Made by a program: the position numbers and the translations under genes. A DNA stretch of 64,000 nucleotides from Actinomyces qiguomingii (GTDB lineage Bacteria; Actinomycetota; Actinomycetes; Actinomycetales; Actinomycetaceae), in the NCBI RefSeq assembly GCF_004102025.1, contig NZ_CP025228.1, positions 2,232,001-2,296,000 on the forward strand. Reading direction: 5' to 3'. The notes under the pieces were generated by a model. The model did not search any database and was not told the DNA's origin. It saw nothing but the letters and a program-made list of their open reading frames with translations. Position 1 is the first letter of the stretch; every line of letters starts with the position of its first letter. This document shows, one piece after another, positions 20,527-28,876 of the stretch.

Positions 20527-21858
20527 GTGCCCACCCAAGCCGATCCGCAGGCAGCCCCGCCTGGGGCCGCCCCCACCGCCAACCGCGTACCCACCGGGCC
20601 GCTCGGGCCCGACGCACCCGGTTACACCCCTCCCCCGCCAGGCGCCGACCTGCCCCGCGAAACGCTTCTGCCCGCCTACTTCGGGCGCTTCGGCGGTCAG
20701 GAGGTCCCCTCCGAGCTGCTGCCCGCGCTGGACGAGCTTGAGGCCGCCTACACCGAGGCCGTGGCCGACCCGGCCTTCGAGGCCGAATTGGCGGAGCTGC
20801 GCACCACCTACTTGGGGCGGGAGACCCCCATCTTCGAGTGCCGCCATCTGCCGCTTTCCGGCGGGGCCCGCATACTGCTTAAGCGGGAGGACCTCGCTCA
20901 CGGCGGCGCGCACAAGGGCAACAACGCCCTCGGCCAGGCGCTGTTGGCCAAGCGCATGGGTAAGCGCCGGCTGATTGCGGAGACCGGCGCCGGCCAGCAC
21001 GGCACCGCCACCGCCATGGTGGCGGCACTGATGGGCATGGAGTGCACCATTTACATGGGCGCGCACGATGTGGAGCGGCAGCGCCCCAATGTAGAGCGCA
21101 TGGAGTTGATGGGCGCCACCGTGGTGCCGGTAACCGCCGGGCAGGCGGGCCTGAAGGATGCGATCGACGCCGCCCTGGCGCAGTGGTGCACCCGCCTGGA
21201 AGACACGTTCTATCTGATGGGATCGGCCACCGGGCCGCATCCCTTCCCCTCGATCGTGCGGCACTTCCAGGAAGTGATCTCCAACGAGTCCCGCCGCCAG
21301 GTCCGGCAGCGCTACGGGGCCCTACCCGACGCCGTCATCGCCTCGGTGGGCGGCGGCTCCAACGCCATCGGAGCCTTCGCCGCCTACCTTGACGACCCGT
21401 CGGTGCAGCTGATCGGCGTGGAGCCGGCCGGGCGGGGCCTGGGAACCGGTGAGCACGGCGCCCCGATCAACGCCGGCCGCACCGGCGTGCTACATGGCAT
21501 GCGCTCTTTCGTCATGCTCGACGACGACGGCGCCGTCCTGCCCTCGCACTCGGTGTCCGCCGGGCTCGACTACCCTTCGGTCGGCCCCGAGCACGCCTAC
21601 CTGGCGGATACAGGGCGGGCAACCTATGTTGCCGTCACCGACGCCGAGGCGCTGGAGGCCTTCCGCCTGCTCAGCCGCCACGAAGGCATCATCCCCGCCA
21701 TGGAGTCGGCGCACGCCCTCGCCCAGGCGCTGAAGATCGCCCGCGGTCACGCCGAGCGGACGGCGCCGGGCGAACCCGACGCCGTCCCGCTGCTGCTGGT
21801 GAATCTGTCCGGCCGTGGTGACAAGGACATGGACGAGGTGCGCGAGCACTTGTCCTGA
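20527..21858 (+). CDS. trpB: Tryptophan synthase beta chain, solitary second copy
   Basis: TrpB condenses indole with L-serine using pyridoxal phosphate. This 443-residue protein has the PLP lysine in GGAHKGNN (K130), the catalytic glutamate in ETGAGQHG, the phosphate-binding CGGGSN-type loop written here as [13 protein letters not shown], and the SRHEGIIPAMESAHA and NLSGRGDKD ends. It lies about 8 kb from the trpCB fusion and has no trpA beside it, being flanked by two minus-strand GH3 genes. The GTG start follows AGGAGG by five bases; an N-terminal Pro/Ala-rich tail of ~40 residues is unlike the fusion copy. Both TrpBs are of the E. coli-like (TrpB1) type. It may salvage free indole or partner the single TrpA. 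Confidence 0.93.
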   Translation: MPTQADPQAAPPGAAPTANRVPTGPLGPDAPGYTPPPPGADLPRETLLPAYFGRFGGQEVPSELLPALDELEAAYTEAVADPAFEAELAELRTTYLGRETPIFECRHLPLSGGARILLKREDLAHGGAHKGNNALGQALLAKRMGKRRLIAETGAGQHGTATAMVAALMGMECTIYMGAHDVERQRPNVERMELMGATVVPVTAGQAGLKDAIDAALAQWCTRLEDTFYLMGSATGPHPFPSIVRHFQEVISNESRRQVRQRYGALPDAVIASVGGGSNAIGAFAAYLDDPSVQLIGVEPAGRGLGTGEHGAPINAGRTGVLHGMRSFVMLDDDGAVLPSHSVSAGLDYPSVGPEHAYLADTGRATYVAVTDAEALEAFRLLSRHEGIIPAMESAHALAQALKIARGHAERTAPGEPDAVPLLLVNLSGRGDKDMDEVREHLS

Positions 21859-21898
21859 CTGCGGTACCCGTCTCCGGCCTGTGCTCTTCTTCAGCAGC

Positions 21899-24800
21899 TC
21901 ACTGGTCGCTCGCCCGTGCCTTGGCCCGCTTGGAACGCCACCGCAGCACCACCGCCGTCATCGCACCGACGCACAGCAGGCCGGTCACCACATCAATGAT
22001 GATCGCCATCCTGGTCAGCCGGTCGATGCCGCCTTCATCGGTCTCCACGGTGTAGTTGCCGGAGTTGGCCACGGTGTACAGCACGTTCTTCGAGGCCTGC
22101 CGCAGCGCCGTGACCATGGTCGGTGAGTCCAGGTTCTCTATCTCCGAGCGGGCCTGGGTGCCCATGCCGAGCATGATGTCGTTGCCGTTGAGCACCGAGT
22201 CCATGGTCATCTGGTAACCGTATGAGCCGTACCAGTCCGTGAGCACCATGCCCTCGAAGCCCCACTCATCGCGCAGGACTCCGTTGAGCAGATCGGCATT
22301 GGCACCGGCGTAGCGGTTGCCGATGAAGTTGAAAGCGGACATGACCGCGTACGGCCCCTCCTGCCGGTTCTTCACCACGATCTCGAAGGGCCTGAGGTAG
22401 ATCTCCCGTATCGTCTGCTCGGTGGCGAAGGTCTGCAACAGCGTGCAGCGGTTGATCTCCTGGTCATTCATCGCGAAGTGCTTGATGTAGGGGTATACGC
22501 CCTTGGCCGCTGCGGCGTTCGAGGTGGCCGAGGCGATCTCGCCTGCCAGCACGCCGTCCTCGGAGTAGTACTCGAAGTTGCGGCCGCCGAAGGCGGTGCG
22601 GTGCATGTTCATGCCGGGGCCGTACCAGCCGTAGATGTGCGCATCGACGAACTCCTGGGCGATGCCGGCCCCCACCTCTGCCCCCAGCTCCTTGTTCCAG
22701 GTCTGGGCCACGAGCACCTCCGCCGGATAGGGAGTGCCCATGACACCGATCACCCAGTCATTCAGGCCGGCGGGACCATCGGAGTCGAGCATGGCCCGCT
22801 TGTCGATAGAGCCGACCGCAACCGTCTGGAAACCGCCGACGGCGACCAACTCGGACATCTCCTCGACGGTGAGCTGGTCCAACAGGCGCTCCCACTGCTC
22901 ATCGTCATAGGCCAGGCCGGTCATGTCGCGTAGGCTCAGGTCGCCGTTAGCACCGGTGGTGGGCATAACCGCCTCCGGATCCTCGTGGTCGGCCGGGTTG
23001 TAATTGGCCACCGAGTAGGAGTCGATGAAGGCCTTCTCCTCCTCCGTCATGGTCAGGTCCTGCGCGCTCGGCGCGGCGGTTGCTGCGGCGTAGTTCGCGA
23101 ATCCGCCCGCTCGTGACAGGTAGGTGACATCATGGGCGGAGTAATCCTCGAATCGGTTCGTGGCCGCCTCACCGTCAGAGGCGCGCCCATCGGCGGAGTA
23201 GTCAATGTCCGCCTCCACCGTGAAGGTCTGCGAGTCCAACACGGTGTGGGAGTCCGAACGCGCCGAGATGGTGTACTCGCCAGCCTCCAACACGTAGCCG
23301 CCGCCCTCGGTCTTAATGGCGGAGGAGTCGTAGGAGGCCAGCTTCTCCTTAGGGATCACGAAGTCTATCGCCTGAGTCGCACCGGGATCGAGCAGCTCGG
23401 TCTTGGCGAAGTCGACCAGGTTGACGGAGGCCTTCTCAATGCCGCCGTTGGTGTACGGCGGCGTGGAGTACAACTGAACCACGTCCTTGCCGGCCGTATC
23501 CCCAGTGTTCGTGACGGTGACCGTCACCTGCACATCGTCTCCGTCGGCGTTGAAGGCGGTGATCTCATGGCCAAAGTCGGTGAAGGACAGCCCGTAGCCG
23601 AAGGGGTAGCGCACGGCGGCGTCGTAGTCGAAGCCCTCCACCGCATCGTCGTGGGCGGTTTCGTAGTAACGGTAGCCGACGTAGATGCCCTCGTTGTAGC
23701 TTACGCGTCCCAGTACGCCCTGGAAGCCGGGGTCGGCGGCGGTGTACTGCTCCACCAGATCGTCAACGTTCGTGTAGGTGAAGTTGCCGAAGTTGTTGTA
23801 GGCGGGAGTGGAGGTCAGGTCGTTGATAAACATGTCCACGGTACGTCCGGAGGGGTTGACCTGACCGGACAGGATCCGCCCCAGCGCCCCCATGGCGTTC
23901 TGACCGGTTCCGGGCGCAAGCAGCACGGACTTGATGGAGGGATACTCGTCCAACCAGTCCAGCTCCATGGTGTTGTTGGAGTTGATCAGGACGATCACCT
24001 GGGAGAAGTTGTCGTTGACGATCTGCAGCATGTCCTTCTCGGTGCGCGAGAGCTGCAGGTAGTGCTGCCCGGCCTCGAAGTCGTCGTAGTCGCCGTTATT
24101 GGTGTACTCGGAGTCGAAATAGCGGTATCGCTCATTGCCACCGGCAACGGTGTTGGCCATCTCGGCGTAGTCGCCGTCGATGACCGCCTTCATGTCGGTG
24201 GGCAGATCCTGCCCCTCACCGCCGGAGCGGGCCAGGACGACCACGGCGGTGTCCGAGAAGTCCTTGGCCTCGTCAAGCACCTCATCGGTGTAGACCGCTG
24301 CCGTCGGCTCCGGCAAAGTCCAGTCGGTGAAGCCGATGGTGCCGGTGGTACCAAGGGACTCACGAGTGTCCCGGTAAGCGGTGTAAATCTCGGTCAACGT
24401 GTCGTTGGTGGCGTAGCCGGCATCGTGCAGGGAGTCCAGCACGCCGGTGGCGCTCGACATATCGGCCGCCCCGGAGCCGGTGCCGCCGTAGATGGGAATG
24501 GTCGAGGCCCAGCCGAAGACGTTGAGGTTGGTGGTTTCGGCGGGCAGCGGCAGCAGGTCGTCGTCGTTCTCCGCAAGGACGAAGCCCTCGTCGCCTACCC
24601 GGCCGATGATCTCTTCGGAGGCGGCACGCGAGGCCTGTGAGACACTGCCCTGGCCGTTCACGAGGATCGATACGGTCGAGTGGAGCGGACCGAATACCAC
24701 TAGGTTGCCGATAACGACGACGGACAACACGGTGGCCAGGCCGGCTCCCCAGCGCCATAGATGGCGGTCGCCCTTCTTGGCCAGCCAGTGGGCGCCGATG

Positions 24801-24943
24801 GCTACGGCGATCGCAGCCAGGATGATGGCGAGGAGGGCGTAGATGTAGCCGGAGCATTCGTGGACGTATGTCTCGACGTCAGCCGGCGCAACTCCCATGC
24901 CTCCAAGGATCGGCGTCAGGATGTTGATGAGGAGTTGGAGCAC
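21899..24943 (-). CDS. Domain-permuted, doubly membrane-anchored family 3 glycoside hydrolase (second copy)
   Basis: A 1014-residue paralogue of the permuted GH3 at 13734-16658 with the same order: two N-terminal helices (about 34-53 and 65-85) around a basic loop AKKGDRHLWR, then sandwich domain (WASTIPIYGGTGSGA), Fn3-like domain (RYPFGYGLSFTDF), then barrel (GRNFEYYSEDGVLAGE, KHFAMNDQEINR, nucleophile D903 in GMVLTDWYGSYGYQ) and a C-terminal helix followed by LRWRSKRAKAR. The catalytic part should be outside. GTG 24943 has AGGAG upstream. The N-terminal extracytoplasmic stretch is longer than in the first copy and includes a cysteine. It is divergent from the trp leader region. Confidence 0.9.
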   Translation of the reverse strand: MLQLLINILTPILGGMGVAPADVETYVHECSGYIYALLAIILAAIAVAIGAHWLAKKGDRHLWRWGAGLATVLSVVVIGNLVVFGPLHSTVSILVNGQGSVSQASRAASEEIIGRVGDEGFVLAENDDDLLPLPAETTNLNVFGWASTIPIYGGTGSGAADMSSATGVLDSLHDAGYATNDTLTEIYTAYRDTRESLGTTGTIGFTDWTLPEPTAAVYTDEVLDEAKDFSDTAVVVLARSGGEGQDLPTDMKAVIDGDYAEMANTVAGGNERYRYFDSEYTNNGDYDDFEAGQHYLQLSRTEKDMLQIVNDNFSQVIVLINSNNTMELDWLDEYPSIKSVLLAPGTGQNAMGALGRILSGQVNPSGRTVDMFINDLTSTPAYNNFGNFTYTNVDDLVEQYTAADPGFQGVLGRVSYNEGIYVGYRYYETAHDDAVEGFDYDAAVRYPFGYGLSFTDFGHEITAFNADGDDVQVTVTVTNTGDTAGKDVVQLYSTPPYTNGGIEKASVNLVDFAKTELLDPGATQAIDFVIPKEKLASYDSSAIKTEGGGYVLEAGEYTISARSDSHTVLDSQTFTVEADIDYSADGRASDGEAATNRFEDYSAHDVTYLSRAGGFANYAAATAAPSAQDLTMTEEEKAFIDSYSVANYNPADHEDPEAVMPTTGANGDLSLRDMTGLAYDDEQWERLLDQLTVEEMSELVAVGGFQTVAVGSIDKRAMLDSDGPAGLNDWVIGVMGTPYPAEVLVAQTWNKELGAEVGAGIAQEFVDAHIYGWYGPGMNMHRTAFGGRNFEYYSEDGVLAGEIASATSNAAAAKGVYPYIKHFAMNDQEINRCTLLQTFATEQTIREIYLRPFEIVVKNRQEGPYAVMSAFNFIGNRYAGANADLLNGVLRDEWGFEGMVLTDWYGSYGYQMTMDSVLNGNDIMLGMGTQARSEIENLDSPTMVTALRQASKNVLYTVANSGNYTVETDEGGIDRLTRMAIIIDVVTGLLCVGAMTAVVLRWRSKRAKARASDQ

Positions 24944-25059
24944 GTTACTCTCCTATGAGCAGTCGGGAACAGTGGGTGGGGTCGTGGGGCGCCGCGCGCA
25001 CGGCGCCGATTGAGCCAACATTGGCGGCTACCACTTTATGACGCCCGTCACCCGCAAGA

Positions 25060-25079
25060 GGCTGGCGGCGCATAATCTG
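25060..25079. promoter_or_regulatory. Conserved intergenic motif, copy C (possible trp promoter -10)
   Basis: GGCTGGCGGCGCATAATCTG carries the core GCATAA(C/T)CTG found in copies A and B. CATAAT here also matches a -10 hexamer in five of six positions, and would place a start point about 130 bases before the Trp leader peptide. Either reading is possible; the rest of 24944-25213 shows nothing else. Confidence 0.4.
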
Positions 25080-25213
25080 CCCACCGCGCCGCATATCCTG
25101 TCCCCTGTTCCCCTCATGATCATGGTGCTCGCCCGTGCCGCCACCGCCCCGGTCCCGTCTCACCACGTGTCACCGATTTGGACCTGCCCACTTCCCGTTC
25201 TACTGTTCCCCCC

Positions 25214-25279
25214 GTGAACGTGCTCCGCACCAGCCAGTGGTGGTGGCTCCTCAACGGGCGAGCCACTAGTGCCGCGTAG
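25214..25279 (+). CDS. trpL: Trp leader peptide with three consecutive Trp codons
   Basis: A 21-residue open frame from GTG 25214 to TAG 25279 contains SQWWWLLNG, with Trp codons at 25238-25246. It lies 90 bases before trpE and overlaps the first element of an alternative-pairing set, so its translation should report charged tRNA-Trp. Too short for ordinary gene finding, but the codon run and the RNA pairing make it secure. Confidence 0.88.
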   Translation: MNVLRTSQWWWLLNGRATSAA

Positions 25280-25320
25280 CCGGCGCCGGATCATAAGAGC
25301 TCGCCACCAGGCGGGCTCTT
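25243..25320 (+). promoter_or_regulatory. Transcription attenuator of the trp operon
   Basis: Three mutually exclusive stems can be traced. Stem 1:2 pairs GTGGCT (25243-25248, inside the Trp codons) with AGCCAC (25261-25266). Stem 2:3 pairs GGCGAGC (25257-25263) with GCTCGCC (25299-25305). Stem 3:4 is the terminator at 25295-25320. A ribosome stalled at the Trp codons hides element 1, frees element 2 to pair with element 3 and so prevents the terminator; with ample Trp the terminator forms. Confidence 0.82.
25295..25320 (+). terminator. Attenuator terminator hairpin
   Basis: AAGAGCTCGCC pairs along 11 positions (one G-U) with GGCGGGCTCTT around the loop ACCA. The stem itself ends in CUCUU; there is no longer U-run, as is common in high-GC actinobacteria. 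Confidence 0.75.
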
Positions 25321-25368
25321 CGCATACGGGGCGGCTCCCACTGGTGGCACCAATCAGGAAGGCAACCG

Positions 25369-27063
25369 ATGACGCTACCCCAGCCCACCGTGCTGACGCG
25401 GTCGGTGCGCTATCAGGATGATGCCGGCCGGCTGCTGGAGTACCTGGCGCGGGCAGGCCTGATCGCCACCGCACAGGACACCGACGGCCCGCGCCCTCTG
25501 GATGCGGTCCTATTGGAATCCGTCGACATCGCCACGAAGGTTTCGCGCACCACCATTGCCGTCCTTCAATCCTCTGCCCGGCTGACCTGCCAGGGACGCA
25601 GTGTTACCGTCGAGGCCCTCCCCCAGGCGCCCGCCGACGGCGCCGCCGCCCTGGACCGGCTGCGCTCCGCCCTTCCCGTGCACATCACCGCCGAGGCCGC
25701 AGACAGTCTCACCCTCACCTTCCCTCCCGTGGCCGAAGACCTGGAGGAGCGCGAGCGCCTCAAGGCCACCTCCACCATTGAGCCGCTGCGCGTGCTGGCG
25801 GCTACCGGCGTGGACCACCCGCACCTGCCGCTGGAGGCGGGCGTGTTCGCCTTCGACTATTTGGCCACCTTCGAGGCGCTGCCTGAGGTGACGATGGGCA
25901 CCAACACCTGCCCCGACTACCTCTTCTACGACGCCCGTATCATCTTGGTGATCGATCACCCCACCCGCACGGCCACACTGGTGGGGGCCTCCGTTGACGC
26001 CGCCGACTTGGCCGCCAACATGGATGCGTTGGCCGCCGCAGCCGACGCCCTCGCGGAACGGGCGCCCGCCGCCCACGCCGCAGACCCCGCGCCTGCGGGG
26101 CGGGCCGCCGCGGCGGATACCCGTCCGGTCCTGCATGCCGTGCCCACGCAGTCCGACGCCGACTATGCCGCCGTGGTGGAGTCCATGAAGGAGTCCATCG
26201 CCGCCGGGGACGTCTACCAGGTGGTGCCGGCCCGTGGCTTCACCCTGCCCTGCCCCGACGCGCTGGCCGCCTACCACGCTCTACGCACATCCAACCCGAG
26301 CCCGTATATGTTCTACGTCGGCGCCCCGGACTTCGAACTGCTGGGCGCATCCCCGGAGTCCGCGCTGCTGCACTCGGCCAAGACCGGGCAGGTAGCTATC
26401 CGGCCCATTGCCGGTACCCGCCCGCGGGGCCTGGCGCCCGACGGCGCCGTCGACCACGAGCGGGATACGCGCCTGGAGTTGGAACTGCGCACCGACGCCA
26501 AGGAGGTCGCCGAGCATGTGATGCTGGTGGACCTGGCCCGCAACGACGTCGCCCGGGTATCGGTCCCCGGCACCCGCAGGGTCGAGGACCTGTTGCGCGT
26601 AGACCGCTACAGCCGGGTGATGCACCTGGTATCGGAGGTATCCGGGCAGCTGGCCCCAGACCTCGATGCCCTGGACGCCTTCCGCGCCTCTATGACCATG
26701 GGCACCCTTACCGGCGCCCCCAAGCTGCGGGCCGCCGAGCTGATCCGCGAGGCCGAGGGGGTGCGCCGCGGCAGCTACGGCGGCTCGGTCGGCTACTTCC
26801 GGGGCGACGGTGAACTGGACACCTGCATCGTCATCCGCTCCGCCTTCGTGCGCGCGGGCACCGCCCTGGTACAGGCCGGCGCGGGCGTGGTAGCAGACTC
26901 GGTTCCCGCCGCCGAGGCCGCCGAGACCATGCACAAGGCCAGTGCGGTGCTGGCGGCCGTCGCCGCCTCCCAGGGAGCGGAGCTCGTCATCGACACGGAC
27001 ATCGACCCCGACGCGGACGAGGCCCCAGCCCCCGCGGCCGCCGCCCGGGAAGAGAGGCGCTGA
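25369..27063 (+). CDS. trpE: Anthranilate synthase component I
   Basis: TrpE makes anthranilate from chorismate with ammonia supplied by TrpG, the first step of tryptophan synthesis. The 564-residue protein has the N-terminal regulatory half with LLESVD (the Trp-feedback LLES element) near residues 45-50, and a chorismate-binding half with AGDVYQVVPARGF, PIAGTRPRG, HVMLVDLARNDVARV, TMGTLTGAPKLRA and YGGSVGYF. The ATG at 25369 has AGGAAGG upstream and follows the attenuator. It ends one base before trpG. The retained LLES element implies allosteric inhibition by tryptophan in addition to attenuation. Confidence 0.97.
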   Translation: MTLPQPTVLTRSVRYQDDAGRLLEYLARAGLIATAQDTDGPRPLDAVLLESVDIATKVSRTTIAVLQSSARLTCQGRSVTVEALPQAPADGAAALDRLRSALPVHITAEAADSLTLTFPPVAEDLEERERLKATSTIEPLRVLAATGVDHPHLPLEAGVFAFDYLATFEALPEVTMGTNTCPDYLFYDARIILVIDHPTRTATLVGASVDAADLAANMDALAAAADALAERAPAAHAADPAPAGRAAAADTRPVLHAVPTQSDADYAAVVESMKESIAAGDVYQVVPARGFTLPCPDALAAYHALRTSNPSPYMFYVGAPDFELLGASPESALLHSAKTGQVAIRPIAGTRPRGLAPDGAVDHERDTRLELELRTDAKEVAEHVMLVDLARNDVARVSVPGTRRVEDLLRVDRYSRVMHLVSEVSGQLAPDLDALDAFRASMTMGTLTGAPKLRAAELIREAEGVRRGSYGGSVGYFRGDGELDTCIVIRSAFVRAGTALVQAGAGVVADSVPAAEAAETMHKASAVLAAVAASQGAELVIDTDIDPDADEAPAPAAAAREERR

Positions 27064-27064
27064 C

Positions 27065-27718
27065 ATGCACGTGGTCCTGCTCGACAACCGCGACTCCTTC
27101 GTCTACAACCTGGTCGACCAGTTCGCCTCCCTGGGAGCGAGCATCAAGGTCTACCGCAACACGGCCCCGGTCTCAACGGTGCTGCGGGCGCTGCGGGCGG
27201 AACCGGATACAGCCCGATGCCCCGGACGTGGCGAACGCCCGGTGCTGTGCCTGTCCCCCGGCCCGGGACACCCGCGCACCTCCGGGAGCCTGATGGAACT
27301 CATCGACGCCGCCATTGCGCACGCCGTCCCCACGCTGGGCATCTGCCTGGGCTTCCAGGCGATTGTCGAGGCCTGCGGTGGGACCGTTGACCGGGTTGGT
27401 CCCGTGCACGGCCGCAGCGTGCGCGTGGAGGTGACCGGGGCCGGACGCACCGACCCGGCCTTCGAGTCTCTGCCCGACGGCCGCCTGGACGTGGCCCGCT
27501 ACCACTCACTGGGCACCCGCGCGCTGCCCGCGGCGCTGACGCCGCTGGCGGTGACCGGAGCCGAAGATCCTGTCGGTCCCGGCGTGGTCATGGCCGCCCG
27601 CCACCGCACCCGCCCCGTCGTAGGGCTGCAGTTCCATCCCGAATCCGTCCTCACGCCGCAAGGACCCGCAATCCTGCAGGCGCTTACCGCGGACCTCGCC
27701 CGGGCGGCCACCACCTGA
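27065..27718 (+). CDS. trpG: Anthranilate synthase component II (glutamine amidotransferase)
   Basis: TrpG hydrolyses glutamine and channels ammonia to TrpE. The 217-residue class I amidotransferase has LLDNRDSFVYNLVDQF at the start, the oxyanion segment LSPGPGHP, the catalytic cysteine in LGICLGFQA and the His/Glu pair in GLQFHPESVLTPQG. It begins one base after the trpE stop, so translation is coupled. It is a separate gene here, not fused to trpD as in E. coli. Confidence 0.96.
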   Translation: MHVVLLDNRDSFVYNLVDQFASLGASIKVYRNTAPVSTVLRALRAEPDTARCPGRGERPVLCLSPGPGHPRTSGSLMELIDAAIAHAVPTLGICLGFQAIVEACGGTVDRVGPVHGRSVRVEVTGAGRTDPAFESLPDGRLDVARYHSLGTRALPAALTPLAVTGAEDPVGPGVVMAARHRTRPVVGLQFHPESVLTPQGPAILQALTADLARAATT

Positions 27719-27778
27719 GCCCGCTGTTTTCCGCACCACTTTCCCGTTATTTCCAACCTCGTCTGCAAGGAGCACAGC

Positions 27779-28876
27779 ATGACCCCCGCACCCGCAGAGA
27801 ACAACGCCATCAATACCGTGAATACTGCTACTGCAATCGCCGACGCCGAGGACGCCCACCGCCTGCTACGTGAGGTGATTCAGGGCAAGCGCCTGACCCA
27901 GGACGAGACCGGCGTTGTCTTTGCCGCGCTCGGTGCCGGCGACCTGTCCGAGGCCGAGACCGCCGCCCTGCTGGCCGCCCTGCACGCCCGCGGCGAGACC
28001 GCCGACGAGGTGGCCGGCGCCGCGAGCGCCTTCCGTGACGCCGCCCGCCCCTTCCCCGAGGTCACCTTCCCGCTGGTGGATGTGGTCGGCACCGGCGGCG
28101 ACGGCGTGGGCACCATCAACATCTCCACCGGCGCCGGCATCGTGGCGGCCTCCATGGGTGTGTCCGTGGCCAAGCACGGCAACCGGGCCGTGTCCTCCAA
28201 GACCGGGGCCGCCGACGTCGTCGCCGCCCTGGGCCTGCCCCTGGACGTCACCCCGGAGCAGGCGGTGGAGATCCTGGCGCGCGACCACTTCACCTTCCTG
28301 TTCGCCCAGGCCTACCACCCGGCCATGCGGCACGTCGCCCCGATCCGCAAGGCCCTGGCCACGCCCACAATCTTCAACGTGCTGGGCCCCCTGCTCAACC
28401 CCGCCCACCTGACCTACCAGCTGATGGGTGTTGCCAACCCGGACATCCTCGACATGATCGCCCAGACCATGGTCAAGCTGGGTCGCAAGCGGGCCCTGAT
28501 CGTGCACGGCGCCGGCACCGATGAGATCGCCGTGCACGGGGCCACCCAGGTGCGGGAAGCTACCCCGCGCGGGGTGAAGGCATACGAGGTCACGCCAGAG
28601 GAACTGGGCGTGTCCACCTACACCCTTGAGGATGTGCTGGGCGGCGAGCCGGAGGAGAACGCCGCCCTGCTGCGGGAGGTCTTCGCCGGCCGGGGCGAGC
28701 CGGCGCACCGCGACGCAATCGCCGTCAACGCCGGGGCCCTGCTGTACCTGGCCGGACCGGCCGACAACCTGGCCGACGGCACCCGTATGGCCCTGGACCA
28801 GCTGGCCAGCGGCCGGGTCGCCGAGCACCTGGACTCCATGACCAAGGCGCAGTCCAAGGCTGGGCAGACCCGATGA
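27779..28876 (+). CDS. trpD: Anthranilate phosphoribosyltransferase
   Basis: TrpD joins anthranilate to phosphoribosyl pyrophosphate. The 365-residue enzyme shows the PRPP loop [52 protein letters not shown] and [11 protein letters not shown], all standard. An N-terminal ~25-residue Asn/Thr/Ala tail precedes the helical domain. AAGGAG lies six bases before the ATG, and its stop overlaps the start of the trpCB fusion by four bases (ATGA). Confidence 0.97.
   Translation: MTPAPAENNAINTVNTATAIADAEDAHRLLREVIQGKRLTQDETGVVFAALGAGDLSEAETAALLAALHARGETADEVAGAASAFRDAARPFPEVTFPLVDVVGTGGDGVGTINISTGAGIVAASMGVSVAKHGNRAVSSKTGAADVVAALGLPLDVTPEQAVEILARDHFTFLFAQAYHPAMRHVAPIRKALATPTIFNVLGPLLNPAHLTYQLMGVANPDILDMIAQTMVKLGRKRALIVHGAGTDEIAVHGATQVREATPRGVKAYEVTPEELGVSTYTLEDVLGGEPEENAALLREVFAGRGEPAHRDAIAVNAGALLYLAGPADNLADGTRMALDQLASGRVAEHLDSMTKAQSKAGQTR

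Noticed and set aside
23132..24640. Plus-strand open frame (502 codons) opposite the permuted GH3 gene
   Set aside because: Val/Gly-rich shadow composition, no ribosome site and no recognisable domain.
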